From Lepus europaeus (lineage: Eukaryota > Chordata > Mammalia > Lagomorpha > Leporidae): a DNA stretch of 64,000 nt. Where the stretch lies: the NCBI RefSeq assembly GCF_033115175.1, contig NC_084827.1:122233701-122297700 (forward strand). The letters are read 5' to 3'. The notes below the pieces were generated by a model. The model ran no database searches. It was not told the DNA's origin and was given only the letters and a program-made list of their open reading frames with translations. Shown here in pieces: positions 31,341 to 43,943 of this stretch (its first letter is position 1; every line of letters starts with the position of its first letter). Made by a program: the position numbers and the translations under genes.

Positions 31341-34179
31341 CATGTACTATGCTAGGTTCAAACATGCTACAAATATTTTCAACAGCATGGATCCACCCAC
31401 TTTTCTGGTAAACAATGAGCATTACTGTGTTAACAGTAGCCAGAAACCCAGTTTCATAAGTGAATCTCCAACAGTTTTGAATGCACCTATTATGTATTCC
31501 AATACTGTGTATCAGAATTATAGGGAGATAATAACTAGCTTTCATTTGAGTCAAGGTGATTTAGTTGATGATATATAGACATAAAATTGGATTAATAATG
31601 CTTCCCTCTCATCTTCAAAGGAGAATTGAGAGGAATAGTGATTTTACATTACATAAGAAGTAAAATTGCCATGTAAGTATAGAATTTAATAAGGTATGCA
31701 GACCTGGCTTTAATCTAACCTGGTTAGGAATTTCTAGATTCACACAATGGGGGCTGCAGTGTCATTACTGACTTTCTCAGATAATACATGCTTGTGTTCC
31801 TTTATTCAACAAACTCAATGAATATTTTAAAAATATGATTCAGTTTGCACACAGCTTTCCCACAATTTATCTAGTATATAAAATGAAGAACTGTAAAATG
31901 ATACAAAAATATCTATAACAATTTCACCCACCCACTCTCTACCATGCACACTGAAATGTGCAAATTAAAGCCTAAAAGTGTGTATCATCTGGTGCTTACT
32001 TCAAAATAATCAGTGGAACACTGGAAGGCCTGTAGCTGTCACCCTACAAAGATTTTGCTCCATGCATCAAAGAAGCCATTTGGTGTACATGAAGTAGAGT
32101 TTATTTGTATGTTAAAGTTTTTATATTTAGAAAAGTACAGAATGCTGTAGTGCAATCTTTTTAGTCTCGCCACTTGCAAAGTCTACTTTGTGATACGCAC
32201 TTTGCCACCATTTGACTCAAAGCCTCATAAACTGGGGACTGAACTTCCAGCTGCAGATCTACTCCCTTCGCCTTGGATACCTAAAGTTTCCAGCAGCCTC
32301 TTGGTGCTATTTGTGGGTACTTCTATGATCTAGATAGATCAAAGCAAGGGCAAGATCTTTGCTCCCCCATAATGCTTTTACCAGGAATTGGAAAATGAAA
32401 ATGAAGAGGGGGTATAAGGCGACAAGGCTGAATTTGGGCTGGGTTCCACCTGTTACTATGCAGTGAAGGAGCCTGTAAGTATGACTTGGTGGTTTGGAAG
32501 TCAAACACTACCACATATCTTAAGTGTTTTATCCTGGTGGAAAAATCTCAGGCTGCATAAATCCCCACTATTCAGATTGGAAACTTTTCCACTGAGATAT
32601 TTTATATTTGCTCTGTTGAGTCTCTTCATTTCTGGCTTAACTGTAACTAGATTATGCCAACACAAAACTGACCTGGTCTCGAGGGGGATATTAATTTACT
32701 CTTGAAGGAAAATCAGATTTAAAAATTCCAGGTTTCCATAGTTTTCCACAAAGCACTTTATCTGACAGTAAAGCTTACCCTTATTAAATCCTTACTGGCA
32801 AATCATTTTACAGATGTAGCCATCACCACAGGAAAATGAAGTAACTTTTGTAGAAGTTGTCAGGGAACCCTGAATTCCCTGAATTTGAACATTTTGCTTA
32901 TCATTTTGAGTTTCTCCCATATTAGATTTTAAAAACCACCTTAAACTATGAAGTTAAATCAAATTTTCTTAAGATTGAAACAAATCTCTTTGGACATTCA
33001 AAAACATTTACCACCAAAAAAGCACAGCTAAATGTAGCATAATTTTTTTTTTCTTGACATTTCCACAAAGCATTTCCATTGTTTATCTTAAAACATAAAA
33101 TGACTTCTTTGGTATAGTTTCTCTGCTTGGGATTTGAATTTCTTTATTTTTCATTTGAAATAAAGTTTTAGATGGGTTTTGGAAAGGCTCACCATTACAT
33201 CAACTATCTAGCAGGACACACGTCGCCTTTTCCAGATGAGGTCATTTCAAGAGTGACCTTCAGAAATAAATACAAAATGTCAGTTCTCCTTGTATTCAAG
33301 GCTTAAACCACTGAACCATATAATCTCCGTAAAGTATGTAGAAAATGATGTAGGTAGCAAGATTTCCTCCTTAAGTAAATACTTTGCATATTTCTATAAT
33401 GTCCATAAGAAAGACTAGGTTCTTAATTTTAATTCCTAAGTTAGCGCTAGAACTCTCATATGTATGTTTATATATACATGTATATGTGTGTATGTGAATA
33501 TATATAGGTATATACACACATATTCACATAATGATTAGATGATGAGACTCTTACTAGATCAAGGGTCAGAAAAAATGATACAGTAGATTCCTCGTTTTAC
33601 AGATTCTTATGGAAGAAGAAACTCTTATGGAAGTTTCACAAATCTTATGTAGAACTGAACAAAGAAACACGGAGATGAGCAACACACCTAGAATATGAAG
33701 GGAATTAGTCACAGAAGAGTAAACCAAAGAAAGACTATAGCTAGTGAAAGAACTGAGCTGTATGTGCTAATTACAATGTGGTTTTCTGAGTAGATTGGGC
33801 AGCTTTCTTCTGTTCATTCTTTCCATAGTCAAGGATTTCTTGAACATCTGCTATGATCACAGCATGATGTTATGCACTGGAAATTCACACTCAGACTCTT
33901 GACTTCTATGATTTCATGATTAGGTGATAGAGGCCCATGTACTATTTGTGATGAAAAACTCCTCACTGCTTCATGAACTATTTCTAAGGATTTCTTAAAT
34001 CTATCAGAAGTGTGTTGAGCATCCATAGAAACTGCTTTGGAGAAGGTACAACATGGCTTGATCTTCAGGCCCTGGAGGTTGAGAGTGAGGAGCTGCCCCC
34101 GAGATGAGAAAAGGTGCTGGCGTCTTGAGGAAAAGTCAAGGCGGAGAGGCACGTGTCGTGTCAAAGTCTCGATTCTTGG
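31341..34179. other. Non-repeat stretch, 2.8 kb
   Basis: Longest stretch here without a confident repeat. A possible reversed MIR piece lies near 32775-32860, and an imperfect TA/TG tract at 33457-33530 contains the inverted pair tatgtgaata / tattcacata. Open frames reach only 111 codons (33829-34164 minus), without recognisable domains. Confidence 0.4.
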
Positions 34180-34290
34180 ATTACATTTCCAGATCCATCA
34201 CTGACACATTCTTCCTATTCTTTTGTTTTCATTTTCTCACCTGAGAAACAAGATGCTTGGACTAGATCTCTAAAATCCTAAAACACAAGC
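34180..34290 (+). mobile_element. MIR-like SINE fragment
   Basis: Forward fragment: ccagatccatcactgacaca, ttttctcacctgagaaacaa, gatgcttggactagatctct, aaaatcct. This matches the MIR central and 3' order. Confidence 0.6.
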
Positions 34291-34642
34291 TTACATTTCT
34301 AAAATAGAATAAGTAACAGTAACTTAAAAATGGGACGATGTTGGCTTGTTTGTCACATCCTAGGAGTGATATGAGTTGAACAACTGGAAGCTAAAATGGC
34401 TACAATGACTAAGAAACCATGATAAGCAGAAAGAAATGAAAAACAAAGAAAGCAAGAATATTTATACCCAAGGGCTGCAGCCAGACAGACACATTAATAA
34501 CAACTCACACCGCTTGGTTGGAGCATGCTGCACTTGGTAGGACTTACATCTGAACAGAATCAAGATTTTTGACTTCAAGGTCACAGCAAATGCACTGAAA
34601 ATGGTATCTTTAGTTGCTATCTCCATGATCTTTTTGTCACTG
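34291..34642. other. Non-repeat stretch
   Basis: Nothing recognised. Confidence 0.4.
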
Positions 34643-34657
34643 AATTTTCAACTTTTT

Positions 34658-34982
34658 AAAACTATTTATTTATTTGAAAGGCAGAGTTACAGAGAGACAG
34701 AGGGAGGGAATGAGAGAGAGAGGTCTTCCATCTACTTGTTCACCCCCCAGTTGGCCACAACTGCCAGAGCTGGGCTGACCTAAAGTCAGGAGACAGGAGT
34801 TTCCTCAGGGTCTCCCACGCGGATGCAGGGGCCCAAGGGCTTGGGCCATTTTCTACTGCTTTCTCAGGCCACAGCAGAGAGCTGGATTGGAAGTGGAGCA
34901 GCCAGGACTCAAACTGGCACCATATGCAGATGCCCACATTGCAGACAGGAGCTTTACCTACTGTACCACAGCGCCAGCCCCA
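34658..34982 (-). mobile_element. C-SINE, type I
   Basis: Reverse copy: actatttatttatttgaaag, gcagagttacagagagacag, gctggattggaagtggagca, ending cacagcgccagcccc. The near-perfect 15-bp duplication aattttcaacttttt / aattttcgacttttt flanks it (34643-34657 and 34983-34997). Confidence 0.96.
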
Positions 34983-35021
34983 AATTTTCGACTTTTTATT
35001 GCACTAAAATAACAGTGTCTT

Positions 35022-35404
35022 GGCTGGCGCCACGGCTCACTAGGCTAGTCCTCTGCCTTGCGGTGCCGGCACACCGGGTTCTAGTCCCAGTCGGGGAGCC
35101 AGATTCTGTCCCGGTTGCCCCCCTTCCAGGCCAGCTCTCTGCTGTGGCCCAGGAGAGCAGTGGAGGATGGCCCAAGTGCTTGGGCCCTGCACCCGCATGG
35201 GAGACCAGGAGAAGCACCTGGCTCCTGGCTTCGGATCAGCGCAGTGCTCTGGCCACAGCATGCCGGCCGCTGCGGCCACTGGAGGGTGAACCAGCAGTAG
35301 GGGAGGACCTTTCTCCCTGTCTCTCTCTCTCTCTCTCTCACTGTCCACTCTGCCTGTCAAAAAAAAAAAAAAAAAAAAAAAAACCAAAAACCAAAAAACA
35401 ACAA
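35022..35404 (+). mobile_element. C-SINE, type II
   Basis: Forward copy: ggctggcgccacggctcact, accgggttctagtcccagtc, ctgcctgtc, then poly(A) decaying into CAAAAA units. Perfect 11-bp duplication aacagtgtctt at 35011-35021 and 35405-35415. Confidence 0.97.
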
Positions 35405-35669
35405 AACAGTGTCTTAAATCACCAGTGCTCCCCCTGTTGGCAAATCCAGGGTTTACTGCTTTTTTGCTTCTCTCACCAGTATTGACACAGTGGACAACTC
35501 TTTGCCTTTCCTGTTGGGCATGCCTCTCCTGATTTCTGTCCACCTCATGATAAATCTTTGTAATTTCTATCTAGTTCCTCCTCTCTCAGTCCTCTAAAGA
35601 TTAGTGTGAAGGAATCCAGTCTTCTCTCCATCTACACTATCCTCTCTCCCCAGCTGAACCCATTTGCCC

Positions 35670-35980
35670 TAAGGCAGCCTTGTGGCCTAGAGGGTAAAGC
35701 CACTGCCTGCAATGCTGGCTTCCCATATGGTCACCAGCTGCTCCATTTCTGATCCAGCTCCCTGTTAATGGCCTGGGAAAAGCAATGGAAGATGGCCCAA
35801 ATGCTTGGGCCCTGCCACTCATGTTAGAAACCTGGATGCAGCTCCTGGTTCCTGGCTTCTGCCTGGCTCAGAACTGGTCATTGTGCTCATCTTGGGAATG
35901 GATCAGTGTTTGAAAGATCTCTCTCTCTGTGTCTCTCCCTCTCTCTCTGTAACTTACAAATAAATAAATCTTTTTTTAAA
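35670..35980 (+). mobile_element. C-SINE, type I
   Basis: Forward copy: ctaaggcagccttgtggcct, gagggtaaagccactgcctg, aacttacaaataaataaatc then T and A runs. A short gap lies in the tRNA-like part (atatggtcaccagctgctcc). Confidence 0.92.
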
Positions 35981-35992
35981 AGCATTTTTATT

Positions 35993-36300
35993 GGGGTGGG
36001 CATTTGGCATTGAGGTCAAGAAACTGCTTGGGATGCCCACATGGAGTTTGAGTCCCAGCTCTGCTCCCAGTTCCAGCATTGGCTAATATGCACCCTAGGA
36101 GGCAGCAGGTGATGGCTCAGGTACTTTGCTCTCTGCTATTCGTGTAGGAGACCTGGACTGAGTTCCCAACTTGGCCTTGGCTTGTGGGAGTTTGGGGAAG
36201 GTACCACTGGAGGGGAGATGTATATGTGTATGTGTATGTGTATGTGTATGTTTCTCCTTCTCTCACTGCCTTGCAAATAAATGAATAAGAATTTAAAAAC
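35993..36300 (+). mobile_element. C-SINE, old diverged copy
   Basis: Forward copy: ggggtgggcatttggcattg, gtttgagtcccagctctgct, taggaggcagcaggtgatgg, a TATGTG hexanucleotide array at 36221-36250, and a tail ttgcaaataaatgaataag. It abuts the preceding type I copy on the same strand. Confidence 0.85.
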
Positions 36301-38679
36301 ATGCATGATAATGACCTCCAAAAATTATCTTTGTATCTCACCTCTTTAAGTTCCAGAATTGTAGTGTTCACTGTACAGGTTATCTTCCCTTGGATGTCAA
36401 TAACACATCAAACTCAACATATCTAAAGGAATTTTCCTTTACCACCATCTCCAGACAGCTTTCTTCACTCATGCTTCTATATCTTAGAAGTAATTAGACG
36501 GGTTGAGTTCTAGAGAAGTGAATGAGCGGTAAACTGGTCTGTCATCCCAGCTACAGAGCCAGTTGGTGGCAAAGTCCATGATACAAGCCAGTTTAAATGA
36601 CTCTCAGTCCAAGTTTTAAAACATATGCCATTCTTCTTTGATATTTTGAGTGGGTATCAGGTGTGATACTGGCTACCATGGTTCCTGAGGCATCTTTCAT
36701 CACTGCATTACAAATAAGGATGAATTCATTCTAATCTTTCTGTGCCATCACTTTTGCTGGAGAAATAGAAATGATTGCCATTATAATTTCTATCTTCTAG
36801 CCTCATCTAGGTTCTCAAAATGCTTCTAAATACTTTGGCTTACTTTTTAGTTACCTCTTTGCTATTCTGCAAAGTTACTGTCCCATAATTTTCATAACCC
36901 ACTCTGTTTACATTTATTAAATAAATTTACTTTGATATTGTATGGAATTGAGGTGATTGGGTAAACAGCTCCTCAACGTCTCCCAATCCTATCTCCAGTC
37001 TTCCCTTCACCTCTTTGGATACTTCCCTCCTCTGCACTCTCACTCTGAACCTGCTATATATTAAATTTTCTAAAAACAAAAACAAAAACTAAAAAAGCTT
37101 TGGTGTGAAGACATCTCTCTCCTTGGAAGTTGGCTTTCTCTTGTGTTCTCTGTTACCATTGCCTCTGGTTTTCTTCCCACCTTTCTCAGAATGTTTGACT
37201 GAACTTACCTTCCCCTTAAAAAGTATTTCACTCTGGGGGTCCATCCTGAGCCTCTTCTAAAGTTTAATGCTCTCTCCATGGGAAACCTCAGCTATTCTAC
37301 ATCTTTGCATAACACCTGTAGGTAAGATTTGTATTCCCAGTGGGGGTGTGAAAGTGATCTAGCTGTATCTTCAACCCTCCTGTTCTGCACCTCGCATTTA
37401 TATTTCCATCTAGACATGATCATGAGAGAGATCTGACTGATTACCTCACAGTGATAGGGTACCCAAAGTACCATTTTGATACACATTTGACTGAGATTGA
37501 CTGGGAAACACCAGTTTTTAATCACTGCCATCAACCTAATCAGTAAGTATGTTTTAGGAATCTAGCACTGGCAGGGATTGTGGTAGGTCCTTTACCTTCA
37601 CTTCAAACAATTCCAGCAAGGTCTGCTTGGTAATAAGATAGGGCAGAACGTAGGCAATATTGATCTAAAGAAAAACAACATACAGGGGTATCATTCCTAG
37701 TTAACTGCTAGAAATATTTGTCCTTCCTGCCCTAGAACCTGTTATGCATGAAGGATACACTCTACGCTACTGTTGGGAAAATTCTGAAAAAAATTTCCAC
37801 ATTCCAACCTGAGGCAGACAAGCACATTAGAAAAAGATATCAGAGGAGCAATATTATGCCATTATAAGAATCCACAATTCATATTTTCCTCCAGAAGCTG
37901 ATCACTTCTGACTGGCTGAGTCTATTTTAAGCAACATGTTAGAGAAAGCATATATTCCAGATATCAAAGACAGCAAATCCTGTATTTCTGATTCGATTGA
38001 TTTTAAAATGTTCTAAGAATGCATGAAGCAGGTACACTTAAAAGAGACAAAGATCCAAGACTGCATGTTTATCTTTTGACTCAGAGTCTATGTGTTCATT
38101 TTGAAAGTTCTTTGATTAAATTTTTGCCCATTTCTGTCAGATAAAGTATAAATAAACTTCAAGACTAGAAATCCTACGGGGAGCACTTTTTATTCCATTA
38201 AGGAATCTTCCCTTCCCATAATGAATGAATTCCACTCTGTAATTCAAGAGAAAAATATGTTAAATTCGGAGGACATTCAGTTTGGTAGAAAAACAATTTA
38301 TTTAATAGCACAGTGTTTACAATAATTCAAGAAAATGAAGGGGATAGAATGATATGATGTGGATTAGCAAAAAGATTGTTATGCTAACCGAGTCTGCATT
38401 AGTAGTGGAAGTCTGGTGTGTAGCACTGAGAAGGAATCCAAATCCCAGTAGAGGCTTAACAGAAGGGATCTCAAAGGAGATTTGCTTTTGGTGTGGAGGT
38501 GGGAAATGACAGCACCCACACAGTGCATTAACCAAACTCAGTCTAACAGTATTTACGTCCTTGTGAGTGTAACAGAGCCTGGAGACTAAACCATGATTCC
38601 TGAAAACTAAAAGTTAATCTTACAGCCCCCACAAAATATGCAAAGTATTGGTTAGATAAAAGATAGGCTCTGTTCTGAA
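36301..38679. other. Non-repeat stretch with old LINE-like traces
   Basis: Around 36392-36440 (catcaaactcaacatatcta) and 37130-37400 (pyrimidine-rich, ggtccatcctgagcctcttc) there are weak resemblances to an old LINE in forward orientation. The rest, especially 37560-38679, shows nothing recognised. Confidence 0.35.
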
Positions 38680-38930
38680 AAGGAGAGACAGAAAGAGAGA
38701 GAGAGAGGTCTTCCATCCACTGTGCTAATCTGAAGTCAGGAGCCAGGAGCTTCTTCTGGGTCTCCCACATGAGTACAGGAACCCAAGGACTTGGGCCATC
38801 TTCCACTACTTTCCCAGGCCACAGCAGAGAGCTGGATTGGAAGTGGAGCAGCTGGGACTCGAACCAGCATCCATATGGGATGCCAGCACTGTAGGTGGCA
38901 GCTTTATGTGCTACGCCACAGTGCTGGCCC
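38680..38930 (-). mobile_element. C-SINE, type I, tail missing
   Basis: Reverse copy starting in the GA-rich part (aggagagacagaaagagaga) and running to ctacgccacagtgctggccc. The AAATAAAT tail is absent, and a block between tccactgtgc and taatctgaag is missing. Confidence 0.88.
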
Positions 38931-39740
38931 TATTAGTGATTCTTGAAACAGATTCCACAACCTAAAAGCATTTGGAATTTGTGAACTTTGCTGGAGTTAA
39001 AATAGAATGACACAAGGAGCTAACTATCAAGTAAATAATGGGAAATCTATGAGTCAAAACAGAGAAGGTACAAATTTGTCCAAAAGTGTGCAACCCATCA
39101 ACAGTGATTAGTTGCATGAAAATTGGGATTCAAAATCTTGAATGAAAATACAATATAAGCCCAAAGTTTAAACCAAAATATCTCATTTTCAGATTCCTTT
39201 TCCATTTTATCTTTTGTTTTTATGATAATTCCAAGTAGAGTCTTTCCTTCAACTGGCCAATCAGGATCTCTTTCTCCCTTTCTTTTAAAATTCAGTTTGC
39301 TTTATCAAATGATTCTGTGATGAGGTGTAATAGGAGAGAAAGAAAAGACAATGGAAATTAAATGACTAATCACATAATTAGAGGATTATCTTCTGTCTCT
39401 TCCTTCAGTTAATTTACATCTATGCATTTATGAAGAGTTCAATGTGCTTTGCAAAGTAAATGTGTTACAATTAAGCTTAATCTATTTATCTCAAAGCAAG
39501 CCAAGTAAAAATGTCAAGAAAATAGATGTTCATTACCACATTTAGCAGCTAATTTATGTACCTAAACTGGTATTTTTCTCAAGAATGGGAGATTACAAAG
39601 GCAAAGTTATATTTTGAGTCACCTCTAGAACAAAACTTGTTTTAATCATTTTGTCTTTAAGTCTAATAAAATTAATTCTGTGCTGACTCTTCCTACCATT
39701 CCTTTGTGCCTTCTCTCCTCTTCAATGAAGAAGGCACCAG
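38931..39740. other. AT-rich non-repeat stretch
   Basis: Nothing recognised. Confidence 0.42.
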
Positions 39741-41555
39741 TCCAACTTTTTTTTTTAACTTTTATTTAACAAATATAAATTTCCAAAGTACAGCTTTTGG
39801 ATTACAGTGGCTTTCCCCCCACCCATAACTTCCCTCCCACCCACAACCCTCCCATCTCCCACTCCCTCTCCCATTCCATTCACATCAAAATTCATTTTCA
39901 ATTCTCTTTATATACAGAAGATCAATTTAGTATATATTAAGTAAAGATTTCAACAGTTTGCACCCACACAGAAACACAAAGTGAAACATACTGTTTGAGT
40001 ACTAGTTATGGCATTAATTCACATTGGACAACACATTAAGGACAAAGATCCTACGTGAGGAGTAAGTGCATAGTGACTCCTGTTGTTGACTTAACAAATT
40101 GACACTCCTGTTTATGGCATCAGTAATCTCCCTAGGCTCTTGTCATGAGTTGCCAAGGCTATGGAATCCTTTTGAGTTCGCCAACTCTGATCTTAGACAA
40201 GGTCATGGTCAAAGTGGAAGTTCTCTCCTCCCTTCAGAGAAAGGTACTTCCTTCTTTGATGGCCTGTTCTTTCCACTGGGATCTCACTCGCAGAGATCTT
40301 TCATTTTTTTTTTTTTTTTTTTTTTTCCTTTTTGCCAGAGTGTCTTGGCTTTGCATGCCTGAAATACTCTCATGGGCTCTTCAGCCAGATCTGAATGCCT
40401 TGAGGGCTGATTCTGAGGCCAGAGTGCTGTTTAGGACATCTGCCATTCTATGAGTCTGCTGTGTATCCTGCTTCCCATGTTGGATTGTTCTCTCCTTTTC
40501 AATTGTATCAGTTAGTATTAGCAGACACTAGTCTTGTTTATGTGATCCCTTTGACTGAATCCTATCATTATGACCAATTGTGAACTGAAATTGATCACTT
40601 GGACTAGTGAGATGGCATTGGGACATGCATCTTGATGGGACTGAATTGGAATCCCCAGGCACGTTTCTAACTCTACCATTTGGGGCAAGTCAGATTGAGC
40701 ATGTCCCAAATTATACATCTCCTCTCTCTCTTATTTCCACTCTTATATTTAACAGGGATCACTTTTCAGTTAAATTTAAACACCTAAGAATAATTGTGTG
40801 TTAATTAAAGAGTTCAACCAATAGTATTAAGTAGAACAAAAAAAAATACTAAAAGGGATAAAGTATTAAGTTGTTCATCAAAATTCAGGACAAGGGCTGA
40901 TCAAGTCACTGTTTCTCACAATGTCCACTTCACTTCAACAGGTTTCCTTTTTGGTGCTTGGTTAGTTGTCACCGATCAGGGAGAACATATGATATTTGTC
41001 CCTTTGGGACTGGCTTATTTCACTCAGCATGTTTTCCAGATTCCTCCATTTTGTTGAAAATGATGGGATATCATTGTTTTTGACTGCTGTATAGTATTCT
41101 ATAGTGTACATTTCCCATAATTTCTTTATCCAGTCTACTGTTGATGGGCATTTAGGTTGATTCCAGGTCTTAGCTATTGTGAACTGAGCTGCAATAAACA
41201 TTAATGTGCAGACAGCTTTTTTTTGTTTGCCAATTTGATTTCCTTTTGGTAAATTCCAAGGAGTGGGATGACTGGGTTGAATGGTAGGGTTATATTCAGG
41301 TTTCTGAGGAATCTCCAGACTAACTTCCATAGTGGCTTTACCAGTTTGCATTCCCACCAACAGTGGATTAGTGTCCCTTTTCCCCCACATCCTCTCCAGC
41401 ATCTGTTGTTGGTACATTTCTGTATGTGAGCCATTCTAACCTGGATGAGGTCTGTTGGCCATTTGGATTTCCTTTTTGGAAAAATGTCTATTGAGGTCCT
41501 TGGCTCATCTCTTATGTGGGTTGTTTGTTTTGTTGTTGTGGCCAATCCAACTTTT
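39741..41555 (-). mobile_element. 5'-truncated lagomorph L1 insertion
   Basis: Reverse L1, body 39751-41545, bounded by a perfect 10-bp duplication tccaactttt (39741-39750 and 41546-41555). The left edge is the poly(A) side with aataaaagttaaaaaa in sense. 39760-40960 is the 3' UTR, with the C-rich tract tttccccccacccataactt and ttatatacagaagatcaatt. 40962 onward is the end of ORF2. The 5' part of the element never arrived, as is typical of truncated L1 insertions. Confidence 0.96.
40962..41545 (-). pseudogene. L1 ORF2 C-terminal remnant, frameshifted
   Basis: Only the last roughly 190 codons of the L1 endonuclease/reverse-transcriptase protein are present, so neither catalytic domain is included. 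L1 ORF2 C-terminal motifs are legible: NNRCWRGCG and HCWWECK (zinc-knuckle region), FNPVIPLLGIY in one frame, then AAQFTIAKTWNQPKCPS, YTIEYYTAVKN and the terminal SLIGDN before a TAA at 40962-40964. The frame changes near a run of eight A residues in sense (41217-41224). A second break lies near the truncation (FPKRKSKWP and then VRMAHIQKC, with residues missing between). It is non-functional by truncation and frameshift. Confidence 0.93.
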
Positions 41556-42080
41556 GAGAAGTTATAGTCTTGTTGGAAAGAGCAACCTCTTAGCCTCTTG
41601 AAGCAAAATATCAAGGAACAGGTGAAAGTACAACTCCGAGAAGACATCTCTTGGGGAAGAAACAGAAATGAAGTCTCCTCGGTTACTTGATTAGGAATTT
41701 GGAGACATCGACCCAGCATTTACTTGGAACTATAGCTAGAGAATAACTGATTTATAAGCAACAAGATGGAATTAGGTGATACAGACACACAGTACATTTT
41801 TTTTATTCTAAGGTATATGCTTTCCTCGTTTTATTTTTAAAAATAATTATATTTAAAGTATTTTATTAATATATTAGATTTTCAGGATCACAGCAGATGC
41901 ATGATAATTACTGCAACTGAATTCTCAGCAATTGTTGAATCAATGTGATATTAATACAGAGACCAGATTCAATGTAGATCCTAGATACAATTCTAAGAAT
42001 ACAGTACTTCCCATCTCCTCTCCATTCCTTCCTCCCTACCTCCTTTCCTCTTTCTTTCCTGTCTCTTTAAAGAATTTTTG

Positions 42081-42421
42081 GGGGCCGGCACTGCGGTGCA
42101 GTGGCTTAACGTCCTGGCCTGAAGTGCCTGCATCACATATGGGCGCTGGTTTGAGACCCAGTTGCTCCACTTCCAATCTAGCTCTCTGCTGTGGCCCAGG
42201 AAAGCAGTAGAAGATGGCCCAAGTCCTTAGGCACCTGCATGCATGTGAGAGACCTGGAAGAAGATCCTGGTTCCTGGCCTTGGATTGGCCCAGCTTTGGA
42301 CACGGTGGCCAATTGGAGAGTGAACTATCAGATGGAAGACCTCTCTTTCTCTCTCTCTCTCTGCCTCTCCTCTCTCCGTGTAACTCTGACTTTCAAGTAA
42401 ATAAATAAATCTCTAAAGAAT
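42081..42421 (+). mobile_element. C-SINE, type I
   Basis: Forward copy: ggggccggcactgcggtgca, gtttgagacccagttgctcc, tttcaagtaaataaataaat. Flanking 8-bp aatttttg at 42073-42080 and 42422-42429 is the duplication. The next SINE inserted at its right end. Confidence 0.95.
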
Positions 42422-42429
42422 AATTTTTG

Positions 42430-42720
42430 AGATGTTGGTGCGGTGGTGTAGCCAGTAAAGCTGTCCAACTGCAGTGCTGGCATTCCATATGGGCTCTGGT
42501 TCAAGTCCCAGCTGCTCCAGTTCTGATCCAGCTCCCTGTTAATGTGCCTGGGAAAGCAGAAAAGGATGGCCTTGTCCTTGGGCCCTTGAACCCGCATGGG
42601 ATACCCAGAAGAACTCTCTGGCTTTGGATCAGCCCAGCCCTGGCCGCTGTGGCCATCTCTCTGTCTTTCTCTTTCTTTCTCTGTAACTCTGCCTTTCAAA
42701 TAAGTAAATCTTAAAAAAAA
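42430..42720 (+). mobile_element. C-SINE, type I, shortened
   Basis: Forward copy: gatgttggtgcggtggtgta, ggttcaagtcccagctgctc, tctgcctttcaaataagtaa, poly(A). The gggagtgaaccagyggatgg block is missing between ggccgctgtggccatc and the CT tract. After it, the L1 resumes with gagataaca. Confidence 0.93.
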
Positions 42721-43208
42721 AATTGAGATAACATTTTAAATTTATAGTCAAAGGCTTACTACTACACTAAATAAAGAGCTCAACAAGTAAAAAGCATAAA
42801 AGCCATAGTTCAAGAGGAATACAGGAAAGGGCTATAAACAGTAATCAAATGAAAAACCATCCATTTCACTTATACAGTAAATTTTAAAATAATAACAGAT
42901 CATCAAAACTATAACAGTCTCTCCTAACCATTGGTTGAGAAAAATATAAAGTTTGACAAAACTGTGCAGCAATACTGACACATTTCTTTTTTTGTCTTTT
43001 GATTTTTTTTTTTAAATTTTAGCTCTCACGTATAATTGAGAACATGTGCTATTTGTCTTTCTGTTTCTGGCTTATTTCATGCCATGTGATATCCTTGCAC
43101 TGCATCCATTTTTATGTAAATGGTAGAATTTCATTCTGTTTTATAGCTAAATTATATACATTCATTTGATGATGGACACTTTGGTTGATTCCATATTTTG
43201 GTTTTAAA

Positions 43209-43452
43209 TATTTCTTTAAAAATTTGTTTATTTATTTGAAAGGCAAAGAGAAAGAGAGTGAGAGATGTCTCCCATTCATTGGTTCACTCCCCAAATGCCT
43301 GGCCAGGCTGAAGCTAGATCTGGGAACTTAATTCAGGTGTATACTAGCAGGAAGCTAGAATCGGGAGCAGAGCTGGGATTTGAACCCAGGTACTCTGAGA
43401 TGGGATGTGGGTTTCCCAAGTGGTGACTTAATTGCTGCACCAACAGCTCACT
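43209..43452 (-). mobile_element. C-SINE, old diverged copy
   Basis: Reverse copy: atttgtttatttatttgaaa, ggttcactccccaaatgcct, gagctgggatttgaacccag, ending gctgcaccaacagctc. The central part is partly deleted. Confidence 0.83.
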
Positions 43453-43590
43453 CTCTTTATGCCTTATTTTAATATTTCTGTGTTCAAGTTTCATCTTATA
43501 ATCAACATGTAGATTTGATGTCAAGTTGTTATTGAATTGATGATGTTCCTTATTATAATCAATGACATCTTAAATTAAGAAATCTTGGTT

Positions 43591-43943
43591 GGCCGGCACC
43601 GTGGCTCACTTGGCTAATCCTCCACCTGCGGCGCTGGCACCCCGGGTTCTAGTCCCGGTTGGGGCACCGGATTCTGTCCCAGTTGCTCCTCTTCCAGTCC
43701 AGCTCTCTGCTGTGGCCCAGGAGTGCAGTGGAGGATGGCCCAAGTGCTTGGGCCCTGCACCCGCATGGGAAACCAGGAGGAAGCACCCGGCTCCTGGCTT
43801 CAGATCGGTGCAGCGCTGGCCGTAGCGGCCATTAGGGGAGTGAACCAATGGAAGGAAGACCTTTCTCTCTGTCTCTCTCTCACTGTCTATAACTCTCTCT
43901 CTGTCTCTCTCTCTCTCTGCCTGTCAAAAAAAAAAAAAAAAAA

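Larger units (their letters stand above)
41810..43207 (-). mobile_element. Older L1 3' end, copy A, hosting two C-SINEs
   Basis: Reverse L1. It includes tagatacaattctaagaata, gagataacattttaaattta, gtttgacaaaactgtgcagc, and then ORF2-end wording gagaacatgtgctatttgtc, tttctgtttctggcttattt and gatggacactttggttgatt. It is paralogous to 58983-60606. Two C-SINEs (42081 and 42430) interrupt it. The left limit is approximate. Confidence 0.78.

Noticed and set aside
34823..35485. A 220-codon frame that could be taken for a protein gene
   Set aside because: It runs through two C-SINEs (34658-34982 reversed and 35022-35404 forward) and their poly(A). Its residues, such as GEPDSVPVAPLPGQLSA, recur wherever a type II C-SINE is read in this frame.
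40962..41719. L1 ORF2 as an active retrotransposon gene
   Set aside because: Only the C-terminal end is present, with frameshifts and no endonuclease or reverse-transcriptase domain. The upstream part of the frame beyond 41545 is flanking DNA.
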